From the NCBI RefSeq assembly GCF_904849725.1, contig NC_058522.1, forward strand, positions 193,838,968 to 193,902,967: DNA of 64,000 nt, read 5' to 3'. The notes beneath the pieces are model-generated. The model saw only the letters and a program-made list of their open reading frames with translations. It had not been told where the DNA came from and did not search any database. Made by a program: the position numbers and the translations under genes. The stretch's first letter is position 1, and each line of letters begins with the position of its first letter. Positions 1 through 11,176 of this stretch are shown one piece after another. Source of the DNA: Hordeum vulgare subsp. vulgare. Lineage: Eukaryota; Streptophyta; Magnoliopsida; Poales; Poaceae.

Positions 1-1
1 G

Positions 2-3000
2 ATCGACAGTGGATGCACCAATCATATGACCGGAGATAGTAACTTGCTCTATGACTTCATGCAAGCCATTCGACCATACATGAGCATTGTATTTGGTGGA
101 GGGTCGAAAGGGCAGGTAATTGGGTTGGGCAAGGTGGCAATCACTAATGACATGTCTATTGCAAATGTCATGCTTGTCCAATCTCTTCAATATCATTTAC
201 TTCCAGTTTGCCAATTGGCTTCCGTCGGTTATGACACATTATTTGGACTAACGGATGTGAAAGTCTTTAAGAGAGACACTCTTGAAGTGGCCTTTGTTGG
301 AGAGTTGGATGGCAACCTTTACACGGTTGATTTCTCAAAAGAGAGCACCTTCCATACAACTTGTCTAATGGCCAAGGCCGACATGGGATGGATGTGGCAT
401 CACCGGCTCGCCCATGTTGGCATGAAAAATCTTCAAAATCTCTTAAACGGCAATCGCATCCTTGGACTAACAAATGTATCTTTTAAGAAAGATCGTGTGT
501 GAAGTGCATGCATAGTTGGGAAACAACATCAATCAAGACATCCACCCGAGAACATTGTATCCACTTCGAGGCCGTTAGAGCTCCTTCATGTGGATCTGTT
601 TGGGCCTCCTTCATGGGCAAGTCTTGGAGGGAAAAAGTATGGCCTAGTCATTGTTGATGATTACTCAAGATATACATGGGTGTTCTTTCTCAAGTCCAAG
701 GACGAGATGAAGATCACCTTCATTGACTTTGCCAAACAAGACCAGCGGAAGTTTGACAAGGACATCAAGGCAGTAAGAAGTGATAATGGCTCTGAGTTCA
801 AGAACTACACCCTAGAAGAATTTCTTAGTGATGAGGGAATTGAACATCAGTACTCCGCACCTTACACCCCTCAACAAAATGGTGTGGCAGAGATGAAGAA
901 CCGGACACTTGTGGAAATGGCAAGGTCCATGTTAGACGAATACAAGTCACCACATAGTTTTTGGGCTGAGGCCGTCAACACACCATGTCATGCATCAAAC
1001 TGGCTCTTCCTCCGATCAATATTGGAAAAGACTCCATATGAGCTCCTAACTGGGAACAAGCCCAATGTTAAGTACTTTCGTGTGTTCGGATGCAAATGTT
1101 TCATCCTCAACAAACGGGAATGGTTAGGAAAATTTCAATCCAAAAGAACTGAAGGGATTTTTGTTGGCTATGGGTCAAACTCTCACGCCTACAGAGTCTA
1201 CAACAAATCCACTAGATGTGTTATAGAAACCTGTGACGTGACGTTTGATGAATTTAACCGCTCTCATGGGGAGCAAGTTGATCTAGATGATGCAGGTGAA
1301 GAAGACTCCCCACAAGATATCTTAAACATGGGTGTAGGTGCACTTCTTCCCATGGAACAAAGACCCCATGATGATGATGAAGATGATGAGAGTAACTCTC
1401 ATCCTCAAGACAGTTCATTGCCCGTACCTCCACAAGATACTAGCACACACATCATGCCAGTTGTTGAGGATCAAGTGGGAGAACATGTCTCTCACCCTGA
1501 TGACACTCAAGAACAAGTTGATCTTCAAGAGGTAGACCAAAGTATGGGTATGTTTGATGATGTACCTCAACAGGTGCAACGCGAAGAGGAATATCTTCCT
1601 CCGCACATAAATGATCCATATGTTGAGGACGTTGATGATGGAAACGAAGTCGAACCTCGTGAAACCTTGACCTCCATCATGCCACGTGTGGCCGGTCGTG
1701 CTGATATTGATCAAATCCTCACAGGCGTGTAGGAAGGTAGAGTGACTCATAAACAATTAACAAACTTTTGTGCTCACTTTTCGTTTGTCTCTAGTACCAT
1801 GCCACACAGGGTTCAGGATGCATTGTGTGACAATGACTGGCTACTTGCTATGCAAGAGGAGCTAAACAGTTTTACACGCAACGAAGTATGGTCATTGGTA
1901 GAACGACCAACTCAGGAACATAATGTCATTGGAACTAAATGGATTTTCAAGAACAAGGAAGATGAGAACGGGACTGTCCTACGCAACAAGGCAAGGTTAG
2001 TAGCACAGGGGTACTCCCAAGTTGAAGGTTTGGACTTTGGTGAAACTTTCGCCCCTGTTGCTCGTCTTGAGTCCATTCGCATTTTATTGGCCTATACTGC
2101 TTTCAATGGTTTTACTTTGCATCAAATGGATGTGAAAAGTGCTTTTCTTAACGGTCCTCTACAAGAAGAGGTATATGTATCACAACCACCTGGGTTTGTT
2201 GACCCTCATCACAAAGACCATGTACATAAACTTCACAAGGCTCTGTATGGTCTTAAACAAGCACCCCGTGCTTGGTACGATCATCTTAAGAAGTTCCTAC
2301 TCTATGATGGCTTTGTGGTGGGGGTGATCGATCCCACTCTTTTTACTAAGAGGGAAAATGGTGATTTGATCTTATGCCAAATCTATGTAGATGACATCAT
2401 TTTTGGTTCTCCTAACATCCATTTGTGCAAGAAGTTTGCGGCCTCCATGACCAAGACCTTTGAGATGTCACTCAACACGGACTTGAAGTTCTTTCTTGGT
2501 TTTCAAATACAACAATTTCAAGAAGGGATTTTCTTGTCTCAAACTAAGTACCTCAAGGACATTCTTGAAAATTTTGATATGACAAATGCTAAACCAATGA
2601 AGACACCCATGGCCACCGATGTAGTTCTAAATGAAGACACAAACGGTATTCCTTTTGACCCATCTACTTACCGCTCCATGATTGGTTCGCTGCTTTATCT
2701 TTGCGCATCTAGACCGGTCATCATGTTAAGTGTAGGAATATGTGCTAGATTTCAAGCTTCCCCTAGGGAAAGCCATCACACGGTGGTTAAGCATATTCTT
2801 AGATACCTTGTTCACACCCCAAAGTTAGGCTTATGGTACCCTAAGGATGCAAAGTTTGATCTTATTGGGTATACCGATGCGGATTGGGCCGGTGATAAAG
2901 TGGGACGGAAATCCACTTCCGGTGCATGTCAGTTTCTTGGACGCTCCTTGGTAAGTTGGTCCTCGAAGAAGCAGAACTGTGTTTCTCTCTCCATGGCCGA

Positions 3001-3337
3001 GGCCGAATATATTGCAGCCGCAAGCTGTGCAACCCAACTTCTATGGATGAGGCAAACACTAAAGGATTATGGTATCACATATCGACACGTTCCTCTTCTC
3101 TGTGATAATGGAAGTGCCATAAAGATCTCCGAGAACCCCATTGATCACCCTCGCACAAAACATATTGATATTAGGTATCATTTCTTGAGAGACCATGTGC
3201 AAAAGGGTGACATTGATATTACCCATGTGGGTACCGACATGCAGTTAGCCAACATTTTCACCAAGCCACTTAGCGTAGCTAGGTTCTGTCAACTTAGGCG
3301 TGAACTTGGTATCTTGGAGCTTGACAACATATCTTGA
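2..3337 (+). pseudogene. pol: Sirevirus pol polyprotein (protease to RNase H), two nonsense codons
   Basis: One reading frame runs from the protease active site DSG (first codons) to the RNase H end at 3337. Visible motifs: integrase zinc-finger histidines in WHHRLAHVG; integrase catalytic Asp in RSDNGSEF and Glu in GVAEMKNRT; an acidic linker after integrase; RT active site IYVDDIIFG; RNase H residues in [18 protein letters not shown] and CDNGSAIK. The frame is broken only by TGA at 500-502 and TAG at 1730-1732. The TGA falls where the first zinc-finger cysteine is expected, next to a preserved second cysteine (SAC). No indels are needed to follow the frame, so the copy is fairly young. It copies element RNA into DNA and integrates it when intact; this copy cannot make a full polyprotein. 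Confidence 0.9.
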
Positions 3338-3576
3338 AATCTTGCACACATACACACACTCACATTATGTTTGTGTCTTGATGTGGGAATGTATTTAGGG
3401 GGAGTGAGTCTTAATTTTCTGTTTTTTAAGCTTACAAAGTACGCATAAATCAATTCATACATGTAATGCTTGTAGGAAACTATGTTCGTATTTTTTTGTT
3501 CAAAACCATGCAAGTCATCATCTCATCATGAAAACAAAAAAAATCCAGAATCAGTCTCTGCCTCCTCCTCCTTCTC

Positions 3577-3712
3577 GGACGTCCGACAGGTCTCGGACGT
3601 CCGGCGGCAAAATCCCTTCCGGTCGTCCGACCAGTGTCGGTCGTCCGACGCCAAAATCACCTCCGGACGTCCGATGCCTGTCGGACGTCCGACGCCTCGG
3701 GCCTATATATAT
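3577..3712 (+). promoter_or_regulatory. Internal promoter-like module: palindromic CGGACGTCCG array plus TATA box
   Basis: About six copies of the near-palindrome CGGACGTCCG (variants CGGTCGTCCG) lie between 3577 and 3692. They are followed at 3702-3713 by TATATATATAG and then a GC-rich, pyrimidine-rich leader up to the ATG at 3993. The same motif is arrayed in the LTR upstream of the LTR TATA box. This arrangement looks like a second Pol II promoter for the downstream ORF. That is inference; transcription has not been shown. Confidence 0.5.
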
Positions 3713-3992
3713 AGCTGGGCGCGGGGCTGGGCTCTTGCCCTAACCCTCAGTGCCCCTTTTCCCACAGCCGCCGCCGCCAGCTCGAGGAGCTCCTGCCTGC
3801 GCCGCCAAACTCGAGATCGGGCCGATCTCCTCCGCGGATCCTCCACTCCTTCCTCTGTATTCTTCACGAGATCCGTCCTCAGGTCGCTCCTCCGCCTCCT
3901 TTCGCGTTTGTTTTGATTCTCTCTCTCTCCCATGTATCTCCATGTTCGTTCCTCATTTGGGGATTTTTCATCCGCGTAGGTGTTTGTGCTCC

Positions 3993-5558
3993 ATGGGCAA
4001 GACCAAGCACACTGCTCGGAAGACCGTGGCCGGCTCATCCTCTCGTGCCCCTATGAACACGGGGTCGGACTCGGATGAGCCACTTCGTCCCTTCAAACGG
4101 GCTGCCCGGCGTTCTCCGTCTCCACAACTGCCCTCATCGTCTGATGGTGATGACCCCGACTTCGAGGAGGAGCTTGCCGCCGAGGACCTTCTTGTCCAGC
4201 ACGTCGATCGAAGGTCCAAGCCAAAGCCCGGGACTCGCAAGGCGTCCTACATGCCACAACCTCCTCCTGCCCAGCCCGCAGGTGAAGCTCGCCGCATCTC
4301 ACTAGAACCTCCTGCCACGTTAGGTCGTGCTATCACGAACTTCACCACACTTGGCGCAGCTTAATATCTTACTTTCCGCCGCGACATTGATCAATACGTT
4401 GTCGTACGTGACACTACTGACTCACGTTTCCGCACAAACGTCCAGGCGGACATTTTTACCACAGTCATAGTTCCTAAGGGGTTATCTATTCATCACTCTA
4501 TTGATGTTGAGCATATTCGCATGCACCCGGCGAAATATCCGGGTGCCATTGAGATTATTGAGGCATCGGGGCTTGCCGCCCCGTTTTCCTTTCATTGTGA
4601 CTTTAATGCTGTTGCCATCCACCAGTTCTATGCCACATGCCATTTTGGCTCAGACCACACTGTCAGCTGGATCACCTCTGACGTTCGCTTCACAGCTTCT
4701 TATGATACATTTGTTGTCGCACTCGGTTTCCCCAATTCCGGTTTCAAAATACATAGGGATGATCCTAACCATGCGCCTAAGTCTATTGACGTGTATGGGC
4801 ATCTTCTCAAGCCACTACGTGAGATTGATGCGGATGAACGCATGAAGGACCTTAACCAGGTATCCATCTGGCGCTCACCTTACTTCATCATTTTTCAGTG
4901 TCTCATCTGCACCATCTATCCCAAGATGGGTGATAAGGGTTCTTGCAGTGGCTATTGTATCGACATCATGTTTCACTTATTCGAGCACCCCAAGGGCAAA
5001 ATCAATGTGCCCCATTTTCTATGGCATGAGATTCGGCTTGCTAGCTTTCAGTACAAGCGAGCCTTTCCTCACGCTCCTTTCATCCAGGCTCTTATTAACC
5101 ATGTTGTTGATTTCTCTGTGGTTGTCACTCACACTCATCGCAAGTGGGTCATTCCCGCTCACATGGTGGATGACTTTGCTCCCAAGAAAGCCCCCTCATC
5201 CTCCACATCCACTCGTCGCACTGCTCCACGGGCCGCCACCCCCTCATCTAGCTCCGCTCCTCTCGGTCGCATTGCCAAATTCCTTGGCAAGGCACATTCT
5301 GCTTTGATGAAGGCCATCTCTTTCCAGTGTGGTCAAACCCATGATGTGGTTTCTCGCTTAGTCTCCTCCAAGAATGCCCTCAAGGCTCCTCTGAGAACCT
5401 CGGGTGCTCTTGATGTGAGTGATGATGAGGCCCCTCCTTCTGCTCCTCCTACTGATTTTGGCTTCCCTTCTGGTTCTGAGTGGTTTGATTTCCTTGACGA
5501 GGCTGGTGGCAGTGGCTTGCCTGATGATGCTGATGATGATGATGGTGATGAGCTCTGA
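3993..5558 (+). pseudogene. Sirevirus extra (envelope-position) ORF, one nonsense codon
   Basis: A frame of 522 codons starts at ATG 3993 (MGKTKHTARK) and ends at TGA 5558. It is interrupted once, by TAA at 4362-4364; translation resumes in the same frame (LTFRRDIDQY). The N-terminal 120 residues are basic, Ser/Pro-rich and acidic in patches. The middle is folded-looking (FSFHCDFNAVAIHQFYAT, FVVALGFPNSGF) and resembles the domain often labelled putative plant transposon protein. The C-terminus is Ser/Ala/Pro-rich with an Asp-rich tail. No signal peptide or membrane segment is evident, so envelope-position is a statement about location only. Sireviruses are known to carry an ORF here; its function is unknown. 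Confidence 0.75.
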
Positions 5559-5603
5559 GCGTGATTGGTACTGTTGATGGCTCCCTTTTTGGTACTTGGT
5601 GCC

Positions 5604-5917
5604 AAAGGGGGAGTAATGTATCGTAGTTTTTAGTCTTTGGAGATTTAATGTAATGGATAAACTCATGTATGGCTACTTATGAATGGTTGTGACTTGCTAT
5701 GGATTGCTATGATATCATCATAGACTATTATGTCTTGCTCCACTATTTCTATGATGATCTATTACCTTTACATGTTCATCCATTGGAGCTTCGATTTTTT
5801 TATTATCATGCATATACTAAGGGGGAGCTCCGTACTAAATATCTCCTAGACTATAATGTATGTTAAATTTTTTTGAGACCTATGTATATGTTGTCATCAA
5901 CTACCAAAAAGGGGGAG
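5604..5917 (+). other. Multiplied polypurine tracts before the 3' LTR
   Basis: The purine motif AAGGGGGAG occurs at 5604-5613, 5819-5827 and 5906-5917, the last only two bases from the LTR start. A related AGGGGGAG sits at 3397-3404 just after pol. Polypurine tracts prime plus-strand DNA synthesis; only the one abutting the LTR is expected to be functional. Repetition of this tract is a reported Sirevirus feature. Confidence 0.75.
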
Positions 5918-6280
5918 ATTGAAAGTGCATGCTATGCCCCTAATCGTCTTTTGGTGTTAATGACAACACATACATAGGAAACTAATCCTATTTGTTGAGT
6001 GTATCTCAGGATGGCAAGTACTTTAGTAGATTGAGAATTATGTGCCAAAGGTTGTCTGAAAAGATTGGGGATTTATATTTTGAGAAGGATCGGGATTAAG
6101 AAAAGATGATGTAGACTAGTCTTTTGAGTTTACTGATATTGAGTATAGTGATCCCGCACTATTAAGAGGGGATCACAGGTTTTTGCGATGAACTTGCTCA
6201 TACCACATCTTTACTATCATACCCAATACCACATACTCTCCACTCTGTTCTCAATTCAAAACAGGTCTATTGCCTTTGAC

Positions 6281-6720
6281 ATCCGGCTCCCTCCGGACGT
6301 CTGAGGGCCGGACGACCGGCAGGCTTCGGAAATCCGCAGCCCTTCACCAGAAGTTTGTGAGTCATATAACTCGGAAATCCGGCTCCCTCCGGACATCCGA
6401 GGGCCGCACGTCCGGCCAAGCCCCGGAAATCCGGAAGCCTGCACGAGTTGAAGTTGAGTTCTATAACTCGGAAATCCGGCTCCCTCCGGACGTCCGAGCG
6501 CCGGACGTCCGACCCCCGTCCGAAATCCGGAACCTACCACCAGAAGAAGTTGAGTTGTATATCTCGGATTTCCGGTCCTCTCCGGACGTCCGGTGGCTGA
6601 TGATTTCAAAATAGTTTCAGTCGTATCTACAGGCCTCGGACGACCGACCCCTGTCGGACATCCGACCTCTCGCGGACGCCCGGACTTCCGGCAACTGTCG
6701 GACGTCCGGACCCTGTGTGA
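6281..6720 (+). repeat. ~96-bp tandem repeats with CGGACGTCCG palindromes (LTR enhancer-like)
   Basis: Units begin at about 6281, 6377, 6474 and 6568 with ATCCGGCTCCCTCCGGAC, spaced 95-97 bp. Each unit holds two to three CGGACGTCCG-type palindromes and a CGGAAATCCG partner. A looser array continues to about 6712. The array ends about 40 bp upstream of the LTR TATA box, so it lies in U3 where enhancers are expected. Confidence 0.8.
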
Positions 6721-6756
6721 CTTAAAGTACTTCCAATGGCTGGATTTCACTCCACA

Positions 6757-6766
6757 CTATATATAC
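6757..6766 (+). promoter_or_regulatory. TATA box of the Sirevirus LTR
   Basis: CTATATATAC lies between the palindrome array and a CT-rich leader, as expected for a Pol II LTR promoter. Transcription would start about 30 bp downstream. Confidence 0.6.
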
Positions 6767-7498
6767 TCTTCTCCCACCTCGTGAAAGGGTGTTCAACACA
6801 GCTAGAATACACCCAAGAACACCGTTCCTCTCACTCACTCTTGTCTACACCAAATCCTAGATCCCAAGAGCATTTGTGAGTCCTTTTGAGTGTTGTTCCG
6901 ATCAAAAGATAGATCGTCTCCCTCTCCTCCTTCCCACCAAAGTGATTTGTGATTTGAGCAAGTTTTGAGCAATCCCCGTGATCTTGTTACTCTTGGAGGT
7001 TGGAGACTCCTAGGCTGTAGGAGTCTTCGGAGAGGAATCAAACCATTGTGATATCCCCCGGAAAGTTTGTGAAGGTTTGGAAGCCACCTCAAGGCTTACC
7101 ACTAGTGGTTGAGAAACGCCTTCGTGGAGTTATCTCACAGGGAGAATAGGGTGAGCCTTCGTGGCGTTGGTGTGCCTTCGTGGTAACATCCGGCCCTCTA
7201 ACGGTGACGTAGCTTCCCTCCAAGGAAGTGAACATCGGGATACATCCTTGTCTCTCTTGGAGTTTCGGTTATTCCTAACCCTAACTCTCTACTTGTGTTA
7301 ATCCTTATTACATACTTGTATTTGATTATTGTTTACCGCTTGTCTTACTTCACTCTAAATAGCTTACTCTTTGTCGTAGCAATTATTAGGCTTACACTCA
7401 TATTCCACACTTTTGCCTAAAATTGCTAAGTAATTAGTAAAATTTGGATTTGTACCTATTCACCCCCCCCCCCTCTAGGTCCATCTCGATCCTTTTCA

Positions 7499-8428
7499 CT
7501 AAGGACACACAGTCCTCGCCCAACACTCGTGGTAAGTCTTGAGGGCAGACTTCCAAACCCTCACAACCTTGGTCACCCGGCGATCCACAATTGACTGTTG
7601 GAAAGCTCTAGACCATGACGCCTAACCGTCTGGAGGATGCACAGTCCTCAAAGGTAAAAGGCTTCTGTCCCACAGAGGAACAACTTCTTCAATGATGCTC
7701 AATCACTAGGTTTGGTTTGTGGTTTCGGTGTATGGTGTATTTCCTCACTGATGAATTACTCTCGAAGACTTTGAGGAATTGGGTTGCTCTTATGACAAGT
7801 GTCAGTTTCTAACGGAGCAGCCAACCAACTAATCGTTGTGGGGGTGGCTATTTATAGATTGGGAGCTTCCCGACATGATTTGACACTAATGCCCTTAAAG
7901 AATATGACTGTTGGAGTGGATAAGACCAGTGACTTGGCGTGGCTATCGAAACGGTCGGAACCCTCAACTGTGAGAGTCCTCATGTCACTCGTATTCCTCA
8001 CTTGAGGCTTTTGGTAGGATTAGTCTTGGGTTGAGCATCATGAGGAAATTCATTCCGAAGTGTAACTTCGACCCCCTTTAACAGTACGGTGTTCCTATTA
8101 CTCAGATGCGAAGAAAATAAAACAGATAGTGTAAATCTTCATGCTTCAAATTCTTCAGAGTGATTTTCTTCACGACACACCGGATTCCTCAATATCAGTA
8201 TCTTCATGAGGAATATCAATTTCATCGCAGATTCCTCGCGATTCATTTCTTCAGCTTCAGACCAATTTCTTCAACTGAAGATATACATTTTTAGGGGTCG
8301 ATATTCTTCAAATATCTCAAACTCCTCAATGACTTATAGATCATGTGTACACTCACAAACACATTAGATACTTAACCTATAAGTCTTCAAACCACCAAAA
8401 TCACTAAGGGGCACCAGATGCACTTACA
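7499..8428 (-). repeat. Minus-strand LTR fragment of another Sirevirus-type element
   Basis: Read on the minus strand, this begins TGTAAGTGCATCTGGTGCCCC at 8428, typical of SIRE/Maximus LTR starts, and contains a TATA box (CTATAAATAGCC, about 7848-7859). It is cut at 7499 by the plus-strand Sirevirus. On the other side it abuts Angela copy C inside the reverse transcriptase, so it had itself inserted into copy C. No coding sequence. Confidence 0.65.
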
Positions 8429-11176
8429 CATCTGCCATATTTCATAATCAAAAAATGCAGCTATTGCTAACATGATTTGGACGAACTTAAGCGTCGCTAC
8501 CGGTGAGAAAGTCTCATCGTAGTCAACTCCTTAAACTTGTGAAAAAAACCTTTGCCACAAGTCGATCTTTATAAACGGTCACATTACCGTCCGCGTCTGT
8601 CTTCTTCTTAAAGATCCATTTGTTCTGAATAGCCTTGCGACCTTCAGGTAATACTTCCAAAGTCCACACTTTGTTTTCGTACATAGATCCTATCTCGGAC
8701 TTCATGGCCTCTAACCATTTGTTGGAGTACGGGCCTACCATTGCTTCCTCATAATTCGTAGGTTCATTGTTGTCTAACAACATTATAGATAAGACAGGAT
8801 TCCCGTACCACTCAGGAGTAGTACGTGATCTTGTCGACGTGCGAGGTCCGATAGTAACTTGATCCGAAGCTTGGTGATCATCATCATTAGTTTCCTCCTC
8901 AACCGGTGTTGCCTCGACAGAGGTTTCCCCCTGCCCTGCGCCACCATCTAGAGGGAGCAGAGGTTCTACAACCTCATCAAGTTCTATCTTCCTCCCACTT
9001 AATTCTTTCGAGAGAAACTCCTTCTCAAGAAAAGCTCTGTTCTTAGCAACAAACACTTTGCCCTCGAATCTGAGATAGAAGGTGTACCCAACTATCTCTT
9101 TTGGGTAACCTATGAAGACGCACTTTTCCGCTTTGGGTTCCAGCTTTTCAGGCTGAAGCTTTTTGACATAAGCACCGCATCCCCAAACTTTAAGAAATGA
9201 CAACTTTGGCCTCTTGCCATGCCATAGCTCATATGGCGTCGTCTCAACGGATTTTGATGGTGCCCTATTTAAAGTGAATGCAGTTGTCTCTAATGCATAA
9301 CCCCAAAACGATAACGGCAAATCGGTAAGAGACATCATAGATCGCACCATATCTAACAAAGTACGATTACGACGTTCGGACACACCATTACGCTGTGGTG
9401 TTCCAGGCGGTGTCAACTGTGAAACGATTCCACATTGTCTTAAGTGAGCACCAAACTCGAATCTCAAATATTCACCCCCTCGATCAGATCGTAGGAACTT
9501 TATCTTCTTGTTACGATGATTTTCAACTTCACTCTGAAATTGCTTGAACATTTTTTAAACATTTCAGACTTGTGCTCCATCAAGTAGATATATCCATACC
9601 TACTCAAATCATCAATGAAGGTGAGAAAATAACGATATCCGCCATGTGCCCCCACACTTATTGGACCGCATACATCAGTATGTATGATTTCCAATAAGTC
9701 ACTTGCACGCTCCATTGTTCCGGAGAACGGAGTCTTACTCATCTTGCCCATGAGGCATGGTTCGCACGTGTCAAGTGATTCGAAATCAAGTGACTCCAAA
9801 ATCCCATCAGCACGGAGTTTCTGCATGCGCTTTACACCAATATGACCTAAGCGGCTGTGCCACAAAAAGGTGGCGCTATCATTGTTAACTCTACATCTTT
9901 TTGTCTCAATGTTATGTATATGTGTGTCATCACAATCAAGATTCTATATAAACAAACCTCTCACATTGGGTGCATGACCATAAAAGATATTACTCATAAA
10001 AATAGAATAACCATTATTCTCTAACTTAAATGAGTAACCGTCTCGCAATAAACAAGATCCAGATATAATGTTCATGCTTAACGCAGGCACTAAATAACAA
10101 TTATTTAAGTTCATAACTAATCCTGAAGGTAACGGAAGTGAGACTGTGCCAACGGCGATTGCATCAACCTTGGAACCATTTCCCACATGCATCGTCACTC
10201 CATCCTTCGCCAACCTTCGTTTATTCCGCAGTCCCTGCTTCGAGTTGCAAATATGAGCAACAGAGCCGGTATCAAATACCCAGGCACTACTACGAGAGTT
10301 GGTTAGGTACACATCAATAACATGTATATCACATATACCTAGTTTGGCGTTGGCCGCCTTGTTATCAGCCAAATACTTGGGGCAGTTGCGCTTCCAGTGA
10401 CCCATCCCCTTGCAATAATAGCACTCTGTTTTCGGCTTAGGTCCAGCCTTGGGTTTCTTCGTCGGATTGGCAATAGTTTTGCCGCTCTTCTAGGAGTTAC
10501 CCTTCTTGCCTTTGTCATTTCTCTTGAAACCAGTGGTCTTATTGACCATCAACACTGGATGTTCTTTCCGCAGTTCTGACTCTGCGACTTTCAGCATCGC
10601 GAATAACTCGCCGGGTGACTTGTCCATCCCTTGCATGTTATAGTTCAACACAAAGCTCTTGTAGCTAGGTGGCAGTGATTGAAGAATTCTGTCAGTGATA
10701 GCCTCTTGCGGGAGTTCAATCCCCAGCTCAGCTAGACGGTTTGAGTACCCAGGCATTTTGAGCACATGTTCACTGACAGACGAATTCTCCTCCATTTTGC
10801 AAACATAGAATTTATCGGAGGTCTCATACCTCTCGATCCGGGCATTCTTCTGAAAGATAAACTTCAACTCCTGGAACACCTCATATGCTCCATGACGTTC
10901 AAAGCGTCGTTGAAGTCCCGGTTCCAAGCCATACAAGACTACACATTGAACTACTGAGTAATCCTCCTTACGTGATTGCCAAGCATTCAAAACATCTTGG
11001 TCAGACGTAGCGGGTGGTTCATCTCCTAGCGTAGCATCAAGGACATAATTCTTTTTCCCATCTTGTAGGATGAGCCTAAGATTACGAGCCCAGTCTACAA
11101 AGTTGCTACCATCATCTTTCATCTTAGCTTTCTCTAGGAACGTATTGAAATTCAGGGTTGCTACTGCGTGAGCCAT
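8429..11176 (-). pseudogene. gag-pol: Angela gag-pol, copy C, multiple stops and frameshifts
   Basis: Gag starts at ATG 11176 (MAHAVATLNFN). Breaks in order: TAG at 10490-10492 in the basic linker of gag; TAG at 9944-9946 before the integrase zinc finger; a frameshift near 9555 after MEHKSEMFKK; and an extra A near 8547 in RT that ends the frame. Still recognisable are the integrase core (RSDRGGEY, SERRNRT) and the RT start (KWIFKKKTDADGN). The RT active site and RNase H are missing because of truncation at 8429. No product is expected. Confidence 0.9.

Larger units (their letters stand above)
1..7498 (+). mobile_element. Sirevirus (SIRE/Maximus-type) Copia retrotransposon, 3' part
   Basis: The window opens inside the protease and runs through integrase, reverse transcriptase, RNase H, an extra downstream ORF and the 3' LTR. 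The domain order protease-integrase-RT-RNase H is that of Copia elements. The long extra ORF after pol, the repeated purine tracts and the LTR start TGAAAGTGCATG are Sirevirus traits. The 5' LTR and gag lie left of the window. The element ends in CA at 7498 and sits inside a minus-strand LTR fragment, so it is younger than that fragment. Protein coding capacity is lost through three nonsense codons. Confidence 0.9.
5920..7498 (+). repeat. 3' LTR of the Sirevirus
   Basis: The LTR starts TGAAAGTGCATG directly after the tract AAAAAGGGGGAGAT and ends ...CCTTTTCA at 7498 after a C-rich stretch, giving 1579 bp with TG...CA ends. It contains a palindrome-rich tandem array, a TATA box near 6757 and a leader. 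The 5-base target duplication on the right would be CTAAG (7499-7503); the left copy is outside the window. Confidence 0.85.

Noticed and set aside
3750..4364. Independent small gene upstream of the Sirevirus extra ORF
   Set aside because: It is in the same frame as the ORF at 4521-5558 and is separated only by one TAA; the two are one broken ORF.
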